Counted from the stretch's first letter, positions 43,890 through 53,136 are shown. The stretch: DNA of 64,000 bases from Capsulimonadaceae bacterium (GCA_031292625.1 JARLGU010000060.1:28025-92024), one strand, 5' to 3'. The notes: a model not told the origin generated them from the letters alone. A program made the numbers and translations.

Positions 43890-44759
43890 TTACTTCGTCG
43901 CATAGTTGAATGTTGCGGTAAATGAGCCGAGACTGGTCGCCGGGACCGCCGCGGGAATGACGTTTCCGGTAGCGGTGGAATCGACGGCCGTCATGCCGAC
44001 GCTGACTAGCTCCGGGCGTATCCATTTTACATGACCATCCGCCATGACGAAAACGGAACCGCCGCTGTGGCGTTGTCCCATAATGTGATTATTGGCCGGA
44101 CTCGACGAGGCCTTGCCTGGGTTCGAATATCCGCAGTAGAGCGGATCGGTGCTGGACATGAGAAGCGTCGTATCGGTGTAAGTGGTCGCAGGACTATCGT
44201 TGGAGCCAAAATGGCAGACGCCAACGCCCGTCGGCGAAGAGACATCGCGGGCGCTGGAGGCGCTCCATTCGTACCCCTGGACCTCATAGAGGAGAATGGT
44301 CGACGTAGGCGCGGCCAATTGGCTCGCAATGGCCGGCACCAATTGCTGCCATGTGAGCGACGTCGCCGAAGGATTCGTCGGGGTGACGAAATTGAAATTG
44401 TATGCATACGAAATCGACGAATAGCCTGCATCCTTGGGGGTGCTTGTGTCGTCCGGACAAACGTAAACGCTGGTGGACTTGACGTACGGGTAGACTTGCC
44501 CGGCCCAACCCTCAGCCATGGCGCTCAGGAGATTGCCTGAACTGATATATCCGGCTTGACCGCTTGGGAACGTCTCATCGTAATCCTGGAGATACTGTAG
44601 GAGCCCCAGGGCGAGCTGCTTTTGATTGCTCGTGCAGCTGCTCTGCCGCGCTTTTTCCCGCGCCGTTGCGAAAACCGGAAAAAGTATTGCGGCAAGAATC
44701 GCAATTATTGCTATAACAACGAGGAGCTCTATCAACGTGAATCCTGATTTTTGCTGCAT
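43890..44759 (-). CDS. DUF1559-type pseudopilin with H-X9-DG ending
   Basis: A 289-aa prepilin-like protein whose N-terminus [20 protein letters not shown] has the prepilin cleavage site and hydrophobic helix, followed by the [12 protein letters not shown] motif. The C-terminal H-X9-DG element is HSGGSVFVMADGHVKWIRPE. AAGGAGG lies 5 nt before the ATG at 44759; an upstream Met at 44780 is less suitable. It is the second such protein in the window; the N-terminal 40 residues are almost identical to those of the first (17190), while the globular part differs. It lies between the regulator (48-bp gap) and the glycosidase (33-bp gap). Confidence 0.9.
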   Translation of the reverse strand: MQQKSGFTLIELLVVIAIIAILAAILFPVFATAREKARQSSCTSNQKQLALGLLQYLQDYDETFPSGQAGYISSGNLLSAMAEGWAGQVYPYVKSTSVYVCPDDTSTPKDAGYSSISYAYNFNFVTPTNPSATSLTWQQLVPAIASQLAAPTSTILLYEVQGYEWSASSARDVSSPTGVGVCHFGSNDSPATTYTDTTLLMSSTDPLYCGYSNPGKASSSPANNHIMGQRHSGGSVFVMADGHVKWIRPELVSVGMTAVDSTATGNVIPAAVPATSLGSFTATFNYATK

Positions 44760-44807
44760 TTCTGCCTCCTTATTTGTCAAAGATTTTCACGATTCCAACC
44801 ATTGCGT

Positions 44808-46130
44808 TCAGGCGGGAATACGATCCATCCGCATCGTACTCGCCCTTGCGACCAGCCGGGAACGAAGGCGCACCTGCGTTTCGCATCTTTCGCCGTGGGA
44901 TAAGCGCGTCAGAATCAATCCCGCCTCGGTTCCTATTTCCTCCAGCGGCGGACGGAATGTCGTCAAGCCATATTGAATCGATCGGGTTTCGTCGTCAAAT
45001 CCGACGATCGCATAATCGGCTCCCTGCTTGAGGCCACGTTCATTGGATGCGCGGATAAGTCCGTACGCCGTGTAGTCGTTGGCTGCAATGATGCAGCGGG
45101 GGTAATCCGAGCGCGAGAACAGTTCTTGGCCAAACTTCAGCGATGCGTCAAGTTGCTGTTCGATGTGATTGCGGTTCGTTGGGGGATCCACGATGTTTCC
45201 AAATATGGGGCTAACGGCTTGCGCGCCGAGCCCCGCTGAAATGGCCGCTGCTCTCGCCTGCTCGCAACGATCGAGGGACCAATTCAACCGGTACGGCGAG
45301 ACGTACGCGAACGATTTGAACCCCTGGCGGATCAAGTGCTGGACCGCCTGCTTGCCGAGATACGGGCTGTCATAATAGACATGAGGGATCGGCGTTTCGA
45401 TCTCAGAATCCGAAATATAAACGAGCATGTTCGATTCCCATGTCCGTAAGTCCGATAGCTTCTGAATCTCCTGGACTGGGAGCCCTTGGGTCAATTCTAC
45501 GACCGCGATTGTCAAGGCGCCTTGATCCCTGAGCTCGTTGACCGCTTCTTCCACCGGCCGAACAACATCGTCCTGCTCCGAATAAAGCGCCGCGAAGAGC
45601 GTCGTGCCGCCGCCGCTCAAATAGGAGCGCTCGAGACTGCGCGACACCTGAAAGGTCCAGCTGTCCAAGCTGCCCGCCGGCTCGTTATCGGAAGGGAGGT
45701 GCATCGAAATGATTCCGAGCGTGCCGGGCGAAGTTTCAGCAGCGCCGGATGAATACTGTTGAGCTGTCCAGTTAGTTAGTCCATTTCCGTTGCTGGAAGA
45801 TGCGCCGCTTTGTCTGCCGGCGCCAGCCTGCGACCGTCGCGCGTCGGCTTCGTCAACACCTTGATCGCTTACCTGCGTTCCTCGTGCGTTTGCAGTCAAG
45901 GCGCCGGAGGCCACGAGGCTGGCGCACGCTCGCTCAATCGTGGCGACCGCGACGCCGTAGTCGCTCGCGAGCTGGCGACGATTGGGCAGCTTGTCACCTG
46001 GCTTCCAGATCCCGGACGCGATCTTTTCGGTGACGTCTATCTGGATGGAGCGCCAGTCGTGACGAAACCGATTCTTGTTGACCGCTCCCCCCGCTTTTTC
46101 GATTGTAGGTTTGACTGACATCGCTTGCAA
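44808..46130 (-). CDS. GntR-HTH/LacI-effector hybrid transcriptional regulator
   Basis: A 440-aa regulator. Residues 20-90 form a GntR winged helix (DVTEKIASGIWKPGDKLPNR, then VAVATIERACASLVASGALT). A linker rich in Gly, Ser and Ala follows, then a LacI/periplasmic-binding effector domain (LGIISMHLPSD, ...PHVYYDSPYLGKQAVQHLIR, CIIAANDYTAYGLIRASNER, YAIVGFDDETRS). This is the AraR-like arrangement, which senses sugars. It heads an operon with a pseudopilin and a GH39-like enzyme, and a near-palindrome just after its own -10 box suggests autoregulation. An alternative start is the Met four codons in. Confidence 0.9.
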   Translation of the reverse strand: MQAMSVKPTIEKAGGAVNKNRFRHDWRSIQIDVTEKIASGIWKPGDKLPNRRQLASDYGVAVATIERACASLVASGALTANARGTQVSDQGVDEADARRSQAGAGRQSGASSSNGNGLTNWTAQQYSSGAAETSPGTLGIISMHLPSDNEPAGSLDSWTFQVSRSLERSYLSGGGTTLFAALYSEQDDVVRPVEEAVNELRDQGALTIAVVELTQGLPVQEIQKLSDLRTWESNMLVYISDSEIETPIPHVYYDSPYLGKQAVQHLIRQGFKSFAYVSPYRLNWSLDRCEQARAAAISAGLGAQAVSPIFGNIVDPPTNRNHIEQQLDASLKFGQELFSRSDYPRCIIAANDYTAYGLIRASNERGLKQGADYAIVGFDDETRSIQYGLTTFRPPLEEIGTEAGLILTRLSHGERCETQVRLRSRLVARASTMRMDRIPA

Positions 46131-46142
46131 GAACCGAGTGAC

Positions 46143-46198
46143 CTAGTACTGTAATAGTCTTCTGTGCCCATTATACGACGTCGCGGTTGAGTTGTCAA
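46143..46198 (-). promoter_or_regulatory. Consensus promoter and operator of the GntR/LacI operon
   Basis: On the minus strand TTGACA (46193-46198), a 17-bp spacer and TATAAT (46170-46175) match the sigma-70 consensus exactly. CTAGTACTGTAATAG at 46143-46157, between the -10 box and the start codon, is a 15-bp near-palindrome with one mismatched pair, well placed to block initiation. Confidence 0.85.
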
Positions 46199-46234
46199 TA
46201 ATATTTGCGCCTTAATCTTCTTGCTATTTCGAGG

Positions 46235-46276
46235 CAAAACAGGCAGCGAAAGGATTAACTTTTCGCTGCCTGTTCT
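46235..46276 (-). terminator. Terminator after cheW operon
   Basis: ACAGGCAGCGAAA/TTTCGCTGCCTGT, a 13-bp stem. On the minus strand it is followed by TTTTG, and it lies about 30 bp past the small protein gene downstream of cheW. Confidence 0.7.
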
Positions 46277-46300
46277 GTCGTCCGGAGTTGTTGCATCCCG

Positions 46301-46510
46301 CTAGCCGGTCCGGGCTCCATGACGGCTACTGCTCTTTAGCTCCGCCCAAGTGGGCTGATGCTGAATGTAGACGGCAACTCTGCCATCGAGCGACGGGGGC
46401 AAAGTGTCTTCCCGCTCCAGACAGATATCGCGATGCGATCCAAGGAGCTGGTAGCGGCCCGGCGGCACTTTTTGTCCGGCGATAAAGAAGTCTTCCATGA
46501 TTGTGGCCAT
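46301..46510 (-). CDS. Small conserved-looking protein downstream of cheW
   Basis: A 69-aa protein (MATIMEDFFIAGQKVPPGRY...) whose pattern G-x-x-x-P-x-G-x-Y, then GSHRDICLEREDTLPPSLDG, is reminiscent of small YjzC-like proteins; the match is only by eye. It directly follows cheW (15 bp after its stop) on the same strand and is followed by a terminator, so it is probably co-transcribed. A GTG at 46528 that overlaps the cheW stop (GTGA) would add six residues. Confidence 0.55.
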   Translation of the reverse strand: MATIMEDFFIAGQKVPPGRYQLLGSHRDICLEREDTLPPSLDGRVAVYIQHQPTWAELKSSSRHGARTG

Positions 46511-46524
46511 CGTCGAAATGATCC

Positions 46525-47016
46525 TCACGCCGCCAGCGCGTAGTCGTGTTCATCCTTGGTGAGCAGTACGACTGCGTCCAGAAGGATGACGAGGCGCTCT
46601 TCGTGGCGCAGGATGCCGCGAATGCAGCCCTGTTCGGCAGCGGCCCCGACATTGGGAGAAGGCTGCATGTCGCCGTTCGACGCGGTCATGACCTCGGAGA
46701 CGCGGTCGACGACGAGGCCGATGACGCGGCCCTCGATCGTCACGACGACGATGGCGGCGAACTGGTCGTACTCAATTTGCGGGAGATTGAACATCTCGCG
46801 CAGATCGTACAGGGGCACGATGTTTCCGCGAAGGTTTAGCACTCCCCGGATATGTTTGGGAGAATTGGGCAACTGTGTCGCGGGGACGAAGCCTCGAATC
46901 TCTTGAACGGTCAGTATATCCAGACCGTACTCTTCTCCAGCTAGCTGAAACGTGAGTAGCTGGCATGTATCGGCTTGGACGCCGTGCTCAATCGGTTCCA
47001 ACGTTGATGTCGTCAT
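46525..47016 (-). CDS. cheW: Chemotaxis coupling protein CheW
   Basis: A 163-aa CheW-like domain protein that links chemoreceptors to the kinase CheA. The family motifs are TCQLLTFQLAGEEYGLDILT, IRGFVPATQLPNSPKHIRGV, LNLRGNIVPLYDLRE and VGLVVDRVSEVM. It lies 138 bp downstream of a methyl-accepting chemotaxis gene on the same strand. No CheA or CheY gene is in the window. Confidence 0.93.
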   Translation of the reverse strand: MTTSTLEPIEHGVQADTCQLLTFQLAGEEYGLDILTVQEIRGFVPATQLPNSPKHIRGVLNLRGNIVPLYDLREMFNLPQIEYDQFAAIVVVTIEGRVIGLVVDRVSEVMTASNGDMQPSPNVGAAAEQGCIRGILRHEERLVILLDAVVLLTKDEHDYALAA

Positions 47017-47154
47017 TGTATTAGTCCTTCAAGTAAGGTGAGCTTCCTGCGCGCCTATTACGGCGGCGAGGAATATCCGCGTCCGCGGATCGCATTGGTT
47101 TCGCAAGGATTGCAGGCAGCGAAGCTACCATTACTCCGCTGCCTGCATTCAACG

Positions 47155-49233
47155 CTAGAACTCGTCCATTCCAGCTGATTGCTTCTTGCCGTTACGGGAC
47201 CACGTACCGACTTTTTCCGCGCCGCCGGTGCCGGTACGGACCGTGGTCCGCTTCTCGGCTGCCGTTGTGCGCTTGACCGGCTGTGTAGCAGGGTCGGTCG
47301 TCGTGAGGCGAAGAGCAGTGTTCGACTCGACCTTGAACTGCCTGACCAGGATCTGGAGTTCGACGGCCTGCTGAGACATCGCCTGACTCGACGCCGTCGC
47401 TTCCTCGACGAGCGCGGCGTTCTGCTGCGTGATCTCGTCCATCTGTGTGACCGCCTTGTTCACCTGCTCGATCCCCACGGACTGCTCCTGCGACGCGGCG
47501 GAAATCTCGGAGACGATCTCGGCGACCTTGTTAACGGACGCGACGATCTCTTCGAGTTGAGCGCCGCTCTTGTTCACCAATTCGGTGCCATCCTCGACCT
47601 TTTCGGCGGCAAGTTGGACCAGCGCCTTGATCTCCTTGGCCGCGGTCGAGCTTCGACCGGCCAGGCTGCGAACTTCGGCGGCCACGACCGCGAAGCCTTT
47701 ACCTTGTTCGCCGACTCTGGCTGCCTCGACGGCGGCGTTAAGGGCGAGGAGGTTGGTCTGGAAGGCGATCTCATCGATGACGGAGATGATATCGACGACG
47801 CCCTTGGCGGCGACGCCGACCTCGCCCATCGCGGTGACGGCGTTCTGGACGATCACGCCGCCGCTCTGCGCGACTTCCTTCGCCTTTTTGGCGACATCGT
47901 TGGCATGGCGGGCGTTCTCGGCATTCTGCTTGACCGTGCCGGTCATCTCTTCCATGCTGGCAGCGGTCTCTTCAAGACTCGACGCCTGCTCGGCCGTGCG
48001 GCTGGAGAGATCTTCGTTGCCGCTGGCGAGTTCGGCGGCGCTTGCGGTGATGTTCTCGGCGGCTCCGCTTGCCTGGCCGATGAGGTTCCCCAGGGATTCG
48101 CGGGACCGGTTGTAGTTTTCGAGGGCTTGTTCGACTCGTGCGCCGACCTTATTGACGGCGATTGCGAGTTTGCCGAGATCGGACCCTTCGTCGACTTCCA
48201 TCTTCTCGATACGAGCGTCGATTTTACGTGTCAGGTCTCCGTCGGCGAGGGCCGATATACCTTCGCAAAGAGGCGAGAGGGCGTTTTTATCGAGTTGGCC
48301 TACACTCTCGATGACGGTTTCGTGGGTGTGGTCGATCAATGCCTTGAGCGCCTTCTGGCCGCGCTCAAATCCGGTGACGGATGCCTGAACCTTTCCGATC
48401 ATGCCATTGATCGCCTCGCTGAGCACGCCGAATTCGTCGTGTCCGCGGATCTCGATCGGCTTGGAGCCGATTGTGATGGTGCTGTCGAGCTTGCCCTTCG
48501 CGAGGTTTTCGATTGCGGCGAGCAGATTGGCGATACAGATATTGTTGAGCGAGTCGATGCGCTGGGATATCTCCGTCATCGAGAACGACACCGTTTTCGT
48601 GATCAATGTCGCAAGCGTGATCCCTCCGATCAGGGCGAAGATGAGAAAGACAATGATCGTCACGCGGGCGCTCTCAAATGCCGCGTTGGCGCCGGTCGCG
48701 AGGTCGCTTGTCCGCTTGGTATTCCAGTCGATTAAAGTGTTCGTCGCCTCTTTCAAGTCATCGAAGAGCGGTTGAACTTTGTAATTTTCGAGTTTGTCTG
48801 CAGCTTTATAATCGTGAGTAGTGGCGATTCGGATGGTCTCAGCCTCATAGGGACTGATTTTTTCCCAGGTCTCCTTGACCTTGTCGTAGTTCGCCTTATC
48901 CACCGGCTCCGTGATGAGCTTTCCGTAGACGTCAAAGTCCGCCTCCATGTCCTCTCGATCTTTTTTCATACCGCTAATGGCCGACGCTTGCAATACGGGA
49001 TCTGCGCAAATAAGCGCGCGGAATTGGTCGACACGATAGTGGCGGTCATCCGAGACGAACTTGATGGCGGTGGCTCGCTCGGTATTCGCGACGCCCGTGA
49101 TCTCCTTCGTCCGCGCATTCATGTCTTGCATGCGTGAGATTGCAACCCATGCGGATATTGCGTAGAGCGCCAGGCAAAAGCCAAAGCCAAGCGCGAGTTT
49201 TTTGGAGACTTGCAGGTTATTAAACCAGGTCAT
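47155..49233 (-). CDS. Methyl-accepting chemotaxis protein
   Basis: A 692-aa receptor. It has a first transmembrane helix (residues about 10-30), a periplasmic four-helix-bundle sensor of about 160 residues, a second membrane helix (about 190-212: [20 protein letters not shown]), one or two HAMP units, and the cytoplasmic signalling hairpin with the tip [20 protein letters not shown]. The last residues (KQSAGMDEF) have no CheR-binding pentapeptide. The ligand is unknown. Its partner cheW is immediately downstream, and the pair lies between flgF and flgG. Confidence 0.94.
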   Translation of the reverse strand: MTWFNNLQVSKKLALGFGFCLALYAISAWVAISRMQDMNARTKEITGVANTERATAIKFVSDDRHYRVDQFRALICADPVLQASAISGMKKDREDMEADFDVYGKLITEPVDKANYDKVKETWEKISPYEAETIRIATTHDYKAADKLENYKVQPLFDDLKEATNTLIDWNTKRTSDLATGANAAFESARVTIIVFLIFALIGGITLATLITKTVSFSMTEISQRIDSLNNICIANLLAAIENLAKGKLDSTITIGSKPIEIRGHDEFGVLSEAINGMIGKVQASVTGFERGQKALKALIDHTHETVIESVGQLDKNALSPLCEGISALADGDLTRKIDARIEKMEVDEGSDLGKLAIAVNKVGARVEQALENYNRSRESLGNLIGQASGAAENITASAAELASGNEDLSSRTAEQASSLEETAASMEEMTGTVKQNAENARHANDVAKKAKEVAQSGGVIVQNAVTAMGEVGVAAKGVVDIISVIDEIAFQTNLLALNAAVEAARVGEQGKGFAVVAAEVRSLAGRSSTAAKEIKALVQLAAEKVEDGTELVNKSGAQLEEIVASVNKVAEIVSEISAASQEQSVGIEQVNKAVTQMDEITQQNAALVEEATASSQAMSQQAVELQILVRQFKVESNTALRLTTTDPATQPVKRTTAAEKRTTVRTGTGGAEKVGTWSRNGKKQSAGMDEF

Positions 49234-49926
49234 AATCGTGATCCTTTGTAGGAATGTGTGAATTGGAACTTCTTGACAAACAAGATATTGACGCTTGAGA
49301 TACTCTGCGACACGGCGCTTGCCATGGCGGTGATGGAATACAAGCTCATCAGAGCCAGGCGCCGCCCGGGCAGAGATCGTCTACAGCCAGGAAGGCATAT
49401 CAGTCATTAGGTCCTTTAAACTGCTGGGATCAGACTGGTCGGTCCCTACGGTGGTTGCCCACGCCATTACCATTCTCGGGCCTGGTAATTTATACTGGAG
49501 GTGAATTTAGATAATGTACGAAAACAAACAAAATGTATTGATAATACGATCTATGCTTGCCTGCTATATAAAGGTGTTTGTCAGTAACTAACACGCTTAA
49601 TTACGTGATGTTCAAAAAACTCCTTGAAGCAGACAAGCATGTGGAAATGTGGGGCGGCGATGCCGTTGTTAGAAACGAGTTACTCTTCGTTGCATCCAAT
49701 TGTCGGTCATTTTGTTTTGCGCACTTATCGAAAGTCGTCGTCCTCTCTCTAAAGATTGGCGGCGATCCCCCGATAATGAGCAGTGTCACTACCGCGAAGG
49801 CCTCGAATAGACCTCGTGGGTTTCGTCGATCACCGGCTGGACTGTTTGTAATCAACTGCAAGCGGAAGCCGATACGAGCTCGATCAAGCCGCCGATGTGC
49901 GGTGCGATCACGGAGACTGCAGCATT
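49234..49926. other. Long intergenic region upstream of flgG and the MCP gene
   Basis: A 693-bp AT-richer stretch. It holds the sigma-28-type promoter of flgG (49750-49776). A 25-codon frame at 49514-49591 behind GGAGGTG (spacing 10) could encode a tiny peptide, but there is no other support. An ORF from 49578 overlaps the flg leader and looks spurious. Confidence 0.5.
49750..49776 (+). promoter_or_regulatory. Sigma-28 (FliA)-type promoter of flgG operon
   Basis: TAAAGATT, 11 bp, CCCGATAA. The FliA consensus is TAAAGTTT-N11-GCCGATAA, so only two positions differ and the spacing is exact. It lies about 150 bp upstream of flgG. Confidence 0.75.
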
Positions 49927-50715
49927 ATGATGCGCGCACTCTTTACGTCGGCGACGGGCATGATGGCCCAGCAGTTGAATATGGACGTCATCTCCAACAA
50001 CCTCGCCAACGTCAATACGGTCGGCTTCAAGGGAAGCCGCGCCGATTTCCAGGATCTCCTATACGAACAGGTTCGGCCCGCCGGAACTGCAATCGCCCAG
50101 GGCGCTCAGTCGCCTACGGGATTGCAGGTCGGCCTCGGCGTCCGCGCCGCGTCCACCGAGACGATGTTCACGCAGGGCCAGATGCAGAACACTGACAACG
50201 CCTACGATGTGGCGATCCAGGGTTCCGGCTTCTTCAAGGTCTTGTTGCCCGATGGTTCCACCGGCTACACCCGTGATGGGTCGTTTAAGATGGACAGTCA
50301 GGGCAAGCTCGTGAACTCGCTCGGATACGCGCTTCAGCCCGAAGTCGTCATTCCCGCGGATGCCACATCGGTCACGATCGGCACCGACGGCACCGTAAGC
50401 GTTCAGCGCAGCGGTTCCGGAACGTCGGCGCAGGTCGGACAGATCACGATCGCCCGGTTTATCAATCCGGCCGGTTTGACCAGCATCGGCGGCAACCTGT
50501 TCAAGCAAACGTCGGCATCCGGCGACCCCCAAGACGGCACGCCCGGCCAAAATGGCTACGGCACGCTGGCGCAGGGCGAGCTCGAAATGTCCAACGTCCA
50601 GATCGTACAGGAAATGGTCAGCATGATCGTTGCCCAGCGCGCCTACGAGGTCAACTCCAAGGCGATCCAGGCTTCCGACGATATGCTGAACACGGCTAGC
50701 GAGCTCAAGCACTGA
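49927..50715 (+). CDS. flgG: Flagellar basal-body rod protein FlgG
   Basis: A 262-aa distal-rod protein. The N-terminus [20 protein letters not shown] plus [20 protein letters not shown] is diagnostic of FlgG, as are [13 protein letters not shown] and the C-terminal [20 protein letters not shown] plus [18 protein letters not shown]. It starts the flgG-A-H-I-J-N-K-L group. The Met at 49927 begins the family sequence; an upstream in-frame ATG at 49897 adds ten unlike residues. Confidence 0.96.
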   Translation: MMRALFTSATGMMAQQLNMDVISNNLANVNTVGFKGSRADFQDLLYEQVRPAGTAIAQGAQSPTGLQVGLGVRAASTETMFTQGQMQNTDNAYDVAIQGSGFFKVLLPDGSTGYTRDGSFKMDSQGKLVNSLGYALQPEVVIPADATSVTIGTDGTVSVQRSGSGTSAQVGQITIARFINPAGLTSIGGNLFKQTSASGDPQDGTPGQNGYGTLAQGELEMSNVQIVQEMVSMIVAQRAYEVNSKAIQASDDMLNTASELKH

Positions 50716-50777
50716 GCCCGGTAGTCTCGATTTGATCGACCGCCCTGGCGGCGTTCGATAAGACCGAGGTTCGATCG

Positions 50778-51389
50778 ATGCGCGTATTAATTGCCATTCT
50801 CATCCTGATGTCCACTGTACTGGCTCACGCTGCCACAGCGCCTCTCGTGACGCTCAAGAGCAGCGCGACGGTGTCCGGCCCGGCGTTCACGCTGGCCGAC
50901 ATCGCGACGGTACAAGGGGCGGCGGATGAGACTGTCCGGCTAGGAACCGCTCAAATGGGGCGCTCTCCGATGTGCGGGGCAACGCGATCGATCACCCGCG
51001 CCGACGTTGGACTGAAACTCCGGCAGGCGGGCATAGACCCGGCCACGATCAACTTCGCAGGATCCGAAACCGTTCTGATTAACCTGCAAGCAGCCCCGAT
51101 TGGTCAATCGAGTGCGACGACAGCGAAGAGCATGGTACCCGTGAGCGGATCATCCGCCGGCGAGGCTCCTGCCGCCTCCAATTTCGCTGCGACCGCACCA
51201 GCCAATCCGGTCGGCATGAAGGCTGGCGACCCGGTTACCGTTCTCTATGAGGACGGACCGGTTCGCATAACGGTTACCGGATCGCTGACCAACAGCGCTA
51301 ACATCGGCGACAAAGTCAGTGTCTCGACGCCTATCTCTCCGCGTCTCCTGAAGGGGACGTTGGTCGATCTGGGCACGGTCAGGATCTAG
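50778..51389 (+). CDS. flgA: Flagellar P-ring formation chaperone FlgA
   Basis: A 203-aa exported protein (signal LIAILILMSTVLAHAA) with the SAF-type region TLADIATVQGA, then RSPMCGATRSITRADVGLKL, and the C-terminal GDPVTVLYEDGPVRITVTGS. FlgA assists assembly of the FlgI P-ring in the periplasm. It includes a Ser/Ala-rich linker (about 110-140) that replaces part of the standard fold. It is located between flgG and flgH, as expected. Confidence 0.85.
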   Translation: MRVLIAILILMSTVLAHAATAPLVTLKSSATVSGPAFTLADIATVQGAADETVRLGTAQMGRSPMCGATRSITRADVGLKLRQAGIDPATINFAGSETVLINLQAAPIGQSSATTAKSMVPVSGSSAGEAPAASNFAATAPANPVGMKAGDPVTVLYEDGPVRITVTGSLTNSANIGDKVSVSTPISPRLLKGTLVDLGTVRI

Positions 51390-51401
51390 GACGTAAAACA
51401 G

Positions 51402-51968
51402 ATGAAACCATTTGCAATCGCCATTCTCTGCGCTCTAACGTTCGGCGTGGCCTACGCCGACTCGCTCTATCCATTGGAACAAGGCAAGAACGCGACGACC
51501 AGCTCGTTCTTTAACGACAGCCGCGCACGAAAGGTCGGCGACCCGATTACCGTAATCATCGTCGAGAACGCAACCGGAACCGTTACGAGTTCCGCGAAAG
51601 CCAGCGTTTCGTCCAATGGGACAGGCGGCTACACCGGTCCTACCGGGAACATTGCGAGAACGTTTGGCCTGGATGGTGCGACCAACAGCTCGGGCGATGC
51701 CAGCGTATCGCGGACCGACGCTCTTAACGCCACGATGGCCGCGCGCATTACCAAGATTTACGACAACGGGATCATGAAGATCGACGGGACGAAAACGGTT
51801 GAGAACAACAACCAGCAAGAATCAATCCAGGTTACCGGCTTTATTCGCCAGCAGGACATCGCTCCGGATAACACGATCAACTCGCGGATGATCGCCGACG
51901 CGCAGATTACCTACACCGGCAAATCGGTTACACACCGGCGCTTGCTGTTTGGTTTCATCCCGATCTAA
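51402..51968 (+). CDS. flgH: Flagellar L-ring protein FlgH
   Basis: A 188-aa protein with the FlgH motifs SLYPLEQGKN (the usual S-L-W/Y), DSRARKVGDPITVIIVENAT and a beta-rich C-terminal half ending VTHRRLLFGFIPI. FlgH forms the outer-membrane L-ring and is normally a lipoprotein; here the signal peptide ends in GVAYADSLY with no lipobox cysteine, so it seems to be cleaved by ordinary signal peptidase. The gene's presence argues for an outer membrane. 12 bp after flgA. Confidence 0.88.
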   Translation: MKPFAIAILCALTFGVAYADSLYPLEQGKNATTSSFFNDSRARKVGDPITVIIVENATGTVTSSAKASVSSNGTGGYTGPTGNIARTFGLDGATNSSGDASVSRTDALNATMAARITKIYDNGIMKIDGTKTVENNNQQESIQVTGFIRQQDIAPDNTINSRMIADAQITYTGKSVTHRRLLFGFIPI

Positions 51969-51991
51969 CGAACCGGTAGGAACAGGGTCCG

Positions 51992-53134
51992 ATGAGAGGC
52001 TCGAAGATCATGCGCAAACCATACTCTACAACTCAAATCGCCGTTCTCTTGACGTTTGCCGTCACGGCGTTCGCAATGGCCCTTCCGGCCGGGGCGGCAC
52101 GCATCAAGGACATCGCCGTCGTTCAAGGCGTTCGCGGCAACCAGTTGGTCGGCTACGGTCTCGTGGTCGGACTGGCGGGCACCGGCGACAGCCAGCAGGT
52201 GGGATTTACGCCGCAGTCCGTTGGCGCGATGCTGAACCGCCTTGGCCTGAATGTCCCGGCGAATACCCTTCGCCTTAAGAATGTCGCCGCCGTCATGGTG
52301 ACCGCGGACCTTCCCGCATTTGTAAAGACTGGTTCGATGATCGATGTGACCGTATCGAGCATCGGGGACGCTGCATCGCTGCAAGGCGGAACGCTTCTGC
52401 AGACTCCGCTGCAGGCCGCCAACGGTCAAACGTACGCGGTCGCGCAGGGCAGCATCTCGGTCGGCGGCTTTACGGCCGGCAGCGGCGGCGGGGGTGGATC
52501 GGTTAGAAGCAACCACGTGACTGCCGGCCGTATGCCGAACGGGGCGTACGTCGAGCGAGATGTTCCAACGACTCTCGCCAACAATGCGACGCTCGCGATC
52601 ACGCTGGGCCAGCCGGATTTTACGACCGCCGTTCGCGTCGCGGACGTAATCAACGACAACCTCCCGACCGGCGTCACCAACGCCAGGGCGATCGATGCCG
52701 CGACGGTTCAGGTGGCCTTCCAGCCATCGACCGACCCGATTGGCATCGTCGCGAATATCGAAGATCTGGAAGTGGACCCGGATGTCTGCGCGAAGATCGT
52801 GATCAACGAACGGACCGGCACGGTGGTTCTCGGCGGCGACGTCAGCGTCTCGGCGTGCGCAATTGCTCAGGGCAACCTGACCGTGCGGATCGATGACGAC
52901 ACCAGCGTTTCGCAACCTGCCGCGGTCAGCGGCGGCTCGACGGTGGTTGTCCCAAAGAGCAAGGTTACCGTGACGCAGACGGAGCGCCATCTGATCGGCA
53001 TCAACGACAGCCCGACGATCGCGCGAGTTGTGCGGGCGCTGAATGCGCTGGGCGTAACGCCGCGCGACCTGATTTCGATTTTGCAGACCATGAAGCAGGC
53101 TGGTGCGCTCCACGCGGACCTGGAGATCGAGTAA
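51992..53134 (+). CDS. flgI: Flagellar P-ring protein FlgI
   Basis: A 380-aa periplasmic ring protein. After a signal peptide (IAVLLTFAVTAFAMALPAGA) comes the FlgI signature RIKDIAVVQGVRGNQLVGYG plus LVVGLAGTGDS, then LRLKNVAAVMVTADLP and the C-terminal LNALGVTPRDLISILQTMKQ plus AGALHADLEIE. The length and motifs are standard. AGGAACAGG lies before the ATG at 51992; an in-frame ATG at 52010 is possible. Only 23 bp separate it from flgH. Confidence 0.95.
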   Translation: MRGSKIMRKPYSTTQIAVLLTFAVTAFAMALPAGAARIKDIAVVQGVRGNQLVGYGLVVGLAGTGDSQQVGFTPQSVGAMLNRLGLNVPANTLRLKNVAAVMVTADLPAFVKTGSMIDVTVSSIGDAASLQGGTLLQTPLQAANGQTYAVAQGSISVGGFTAGSGGGGGSVRSNHVTAGRMPNGAYVERDVPTTLANNATLAITLGQPDFTTAVRVADVINDNLPTGVTNARAIDAATVQVAFQPSTDPIGIVANIEDLEVDPDVCAKIVINERTGTVVLGGDVSVSACAIAQGNLTVRIDDDTSVSQPAAVSGGSTVVVPKSKVTVTQTERHLIGINDSPTIARVVRALNALGVTPRDLISILQTMKQAGALHADLEIE

Positions 53135-53136
53135 TC

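Noticed and set aside
47179..48735. 518-codon plus-strand frame inside the chemoreceptor gene
   Set aside because: Antisense shadow; the minus strand has a complete MCP signalling domain.
49514..49591. 25-codon ORF with a GGAGG upstream
   Set aside because: AT-rich, unconserved by any visible criterion and with poor spacing; mentioned only as a possibility.
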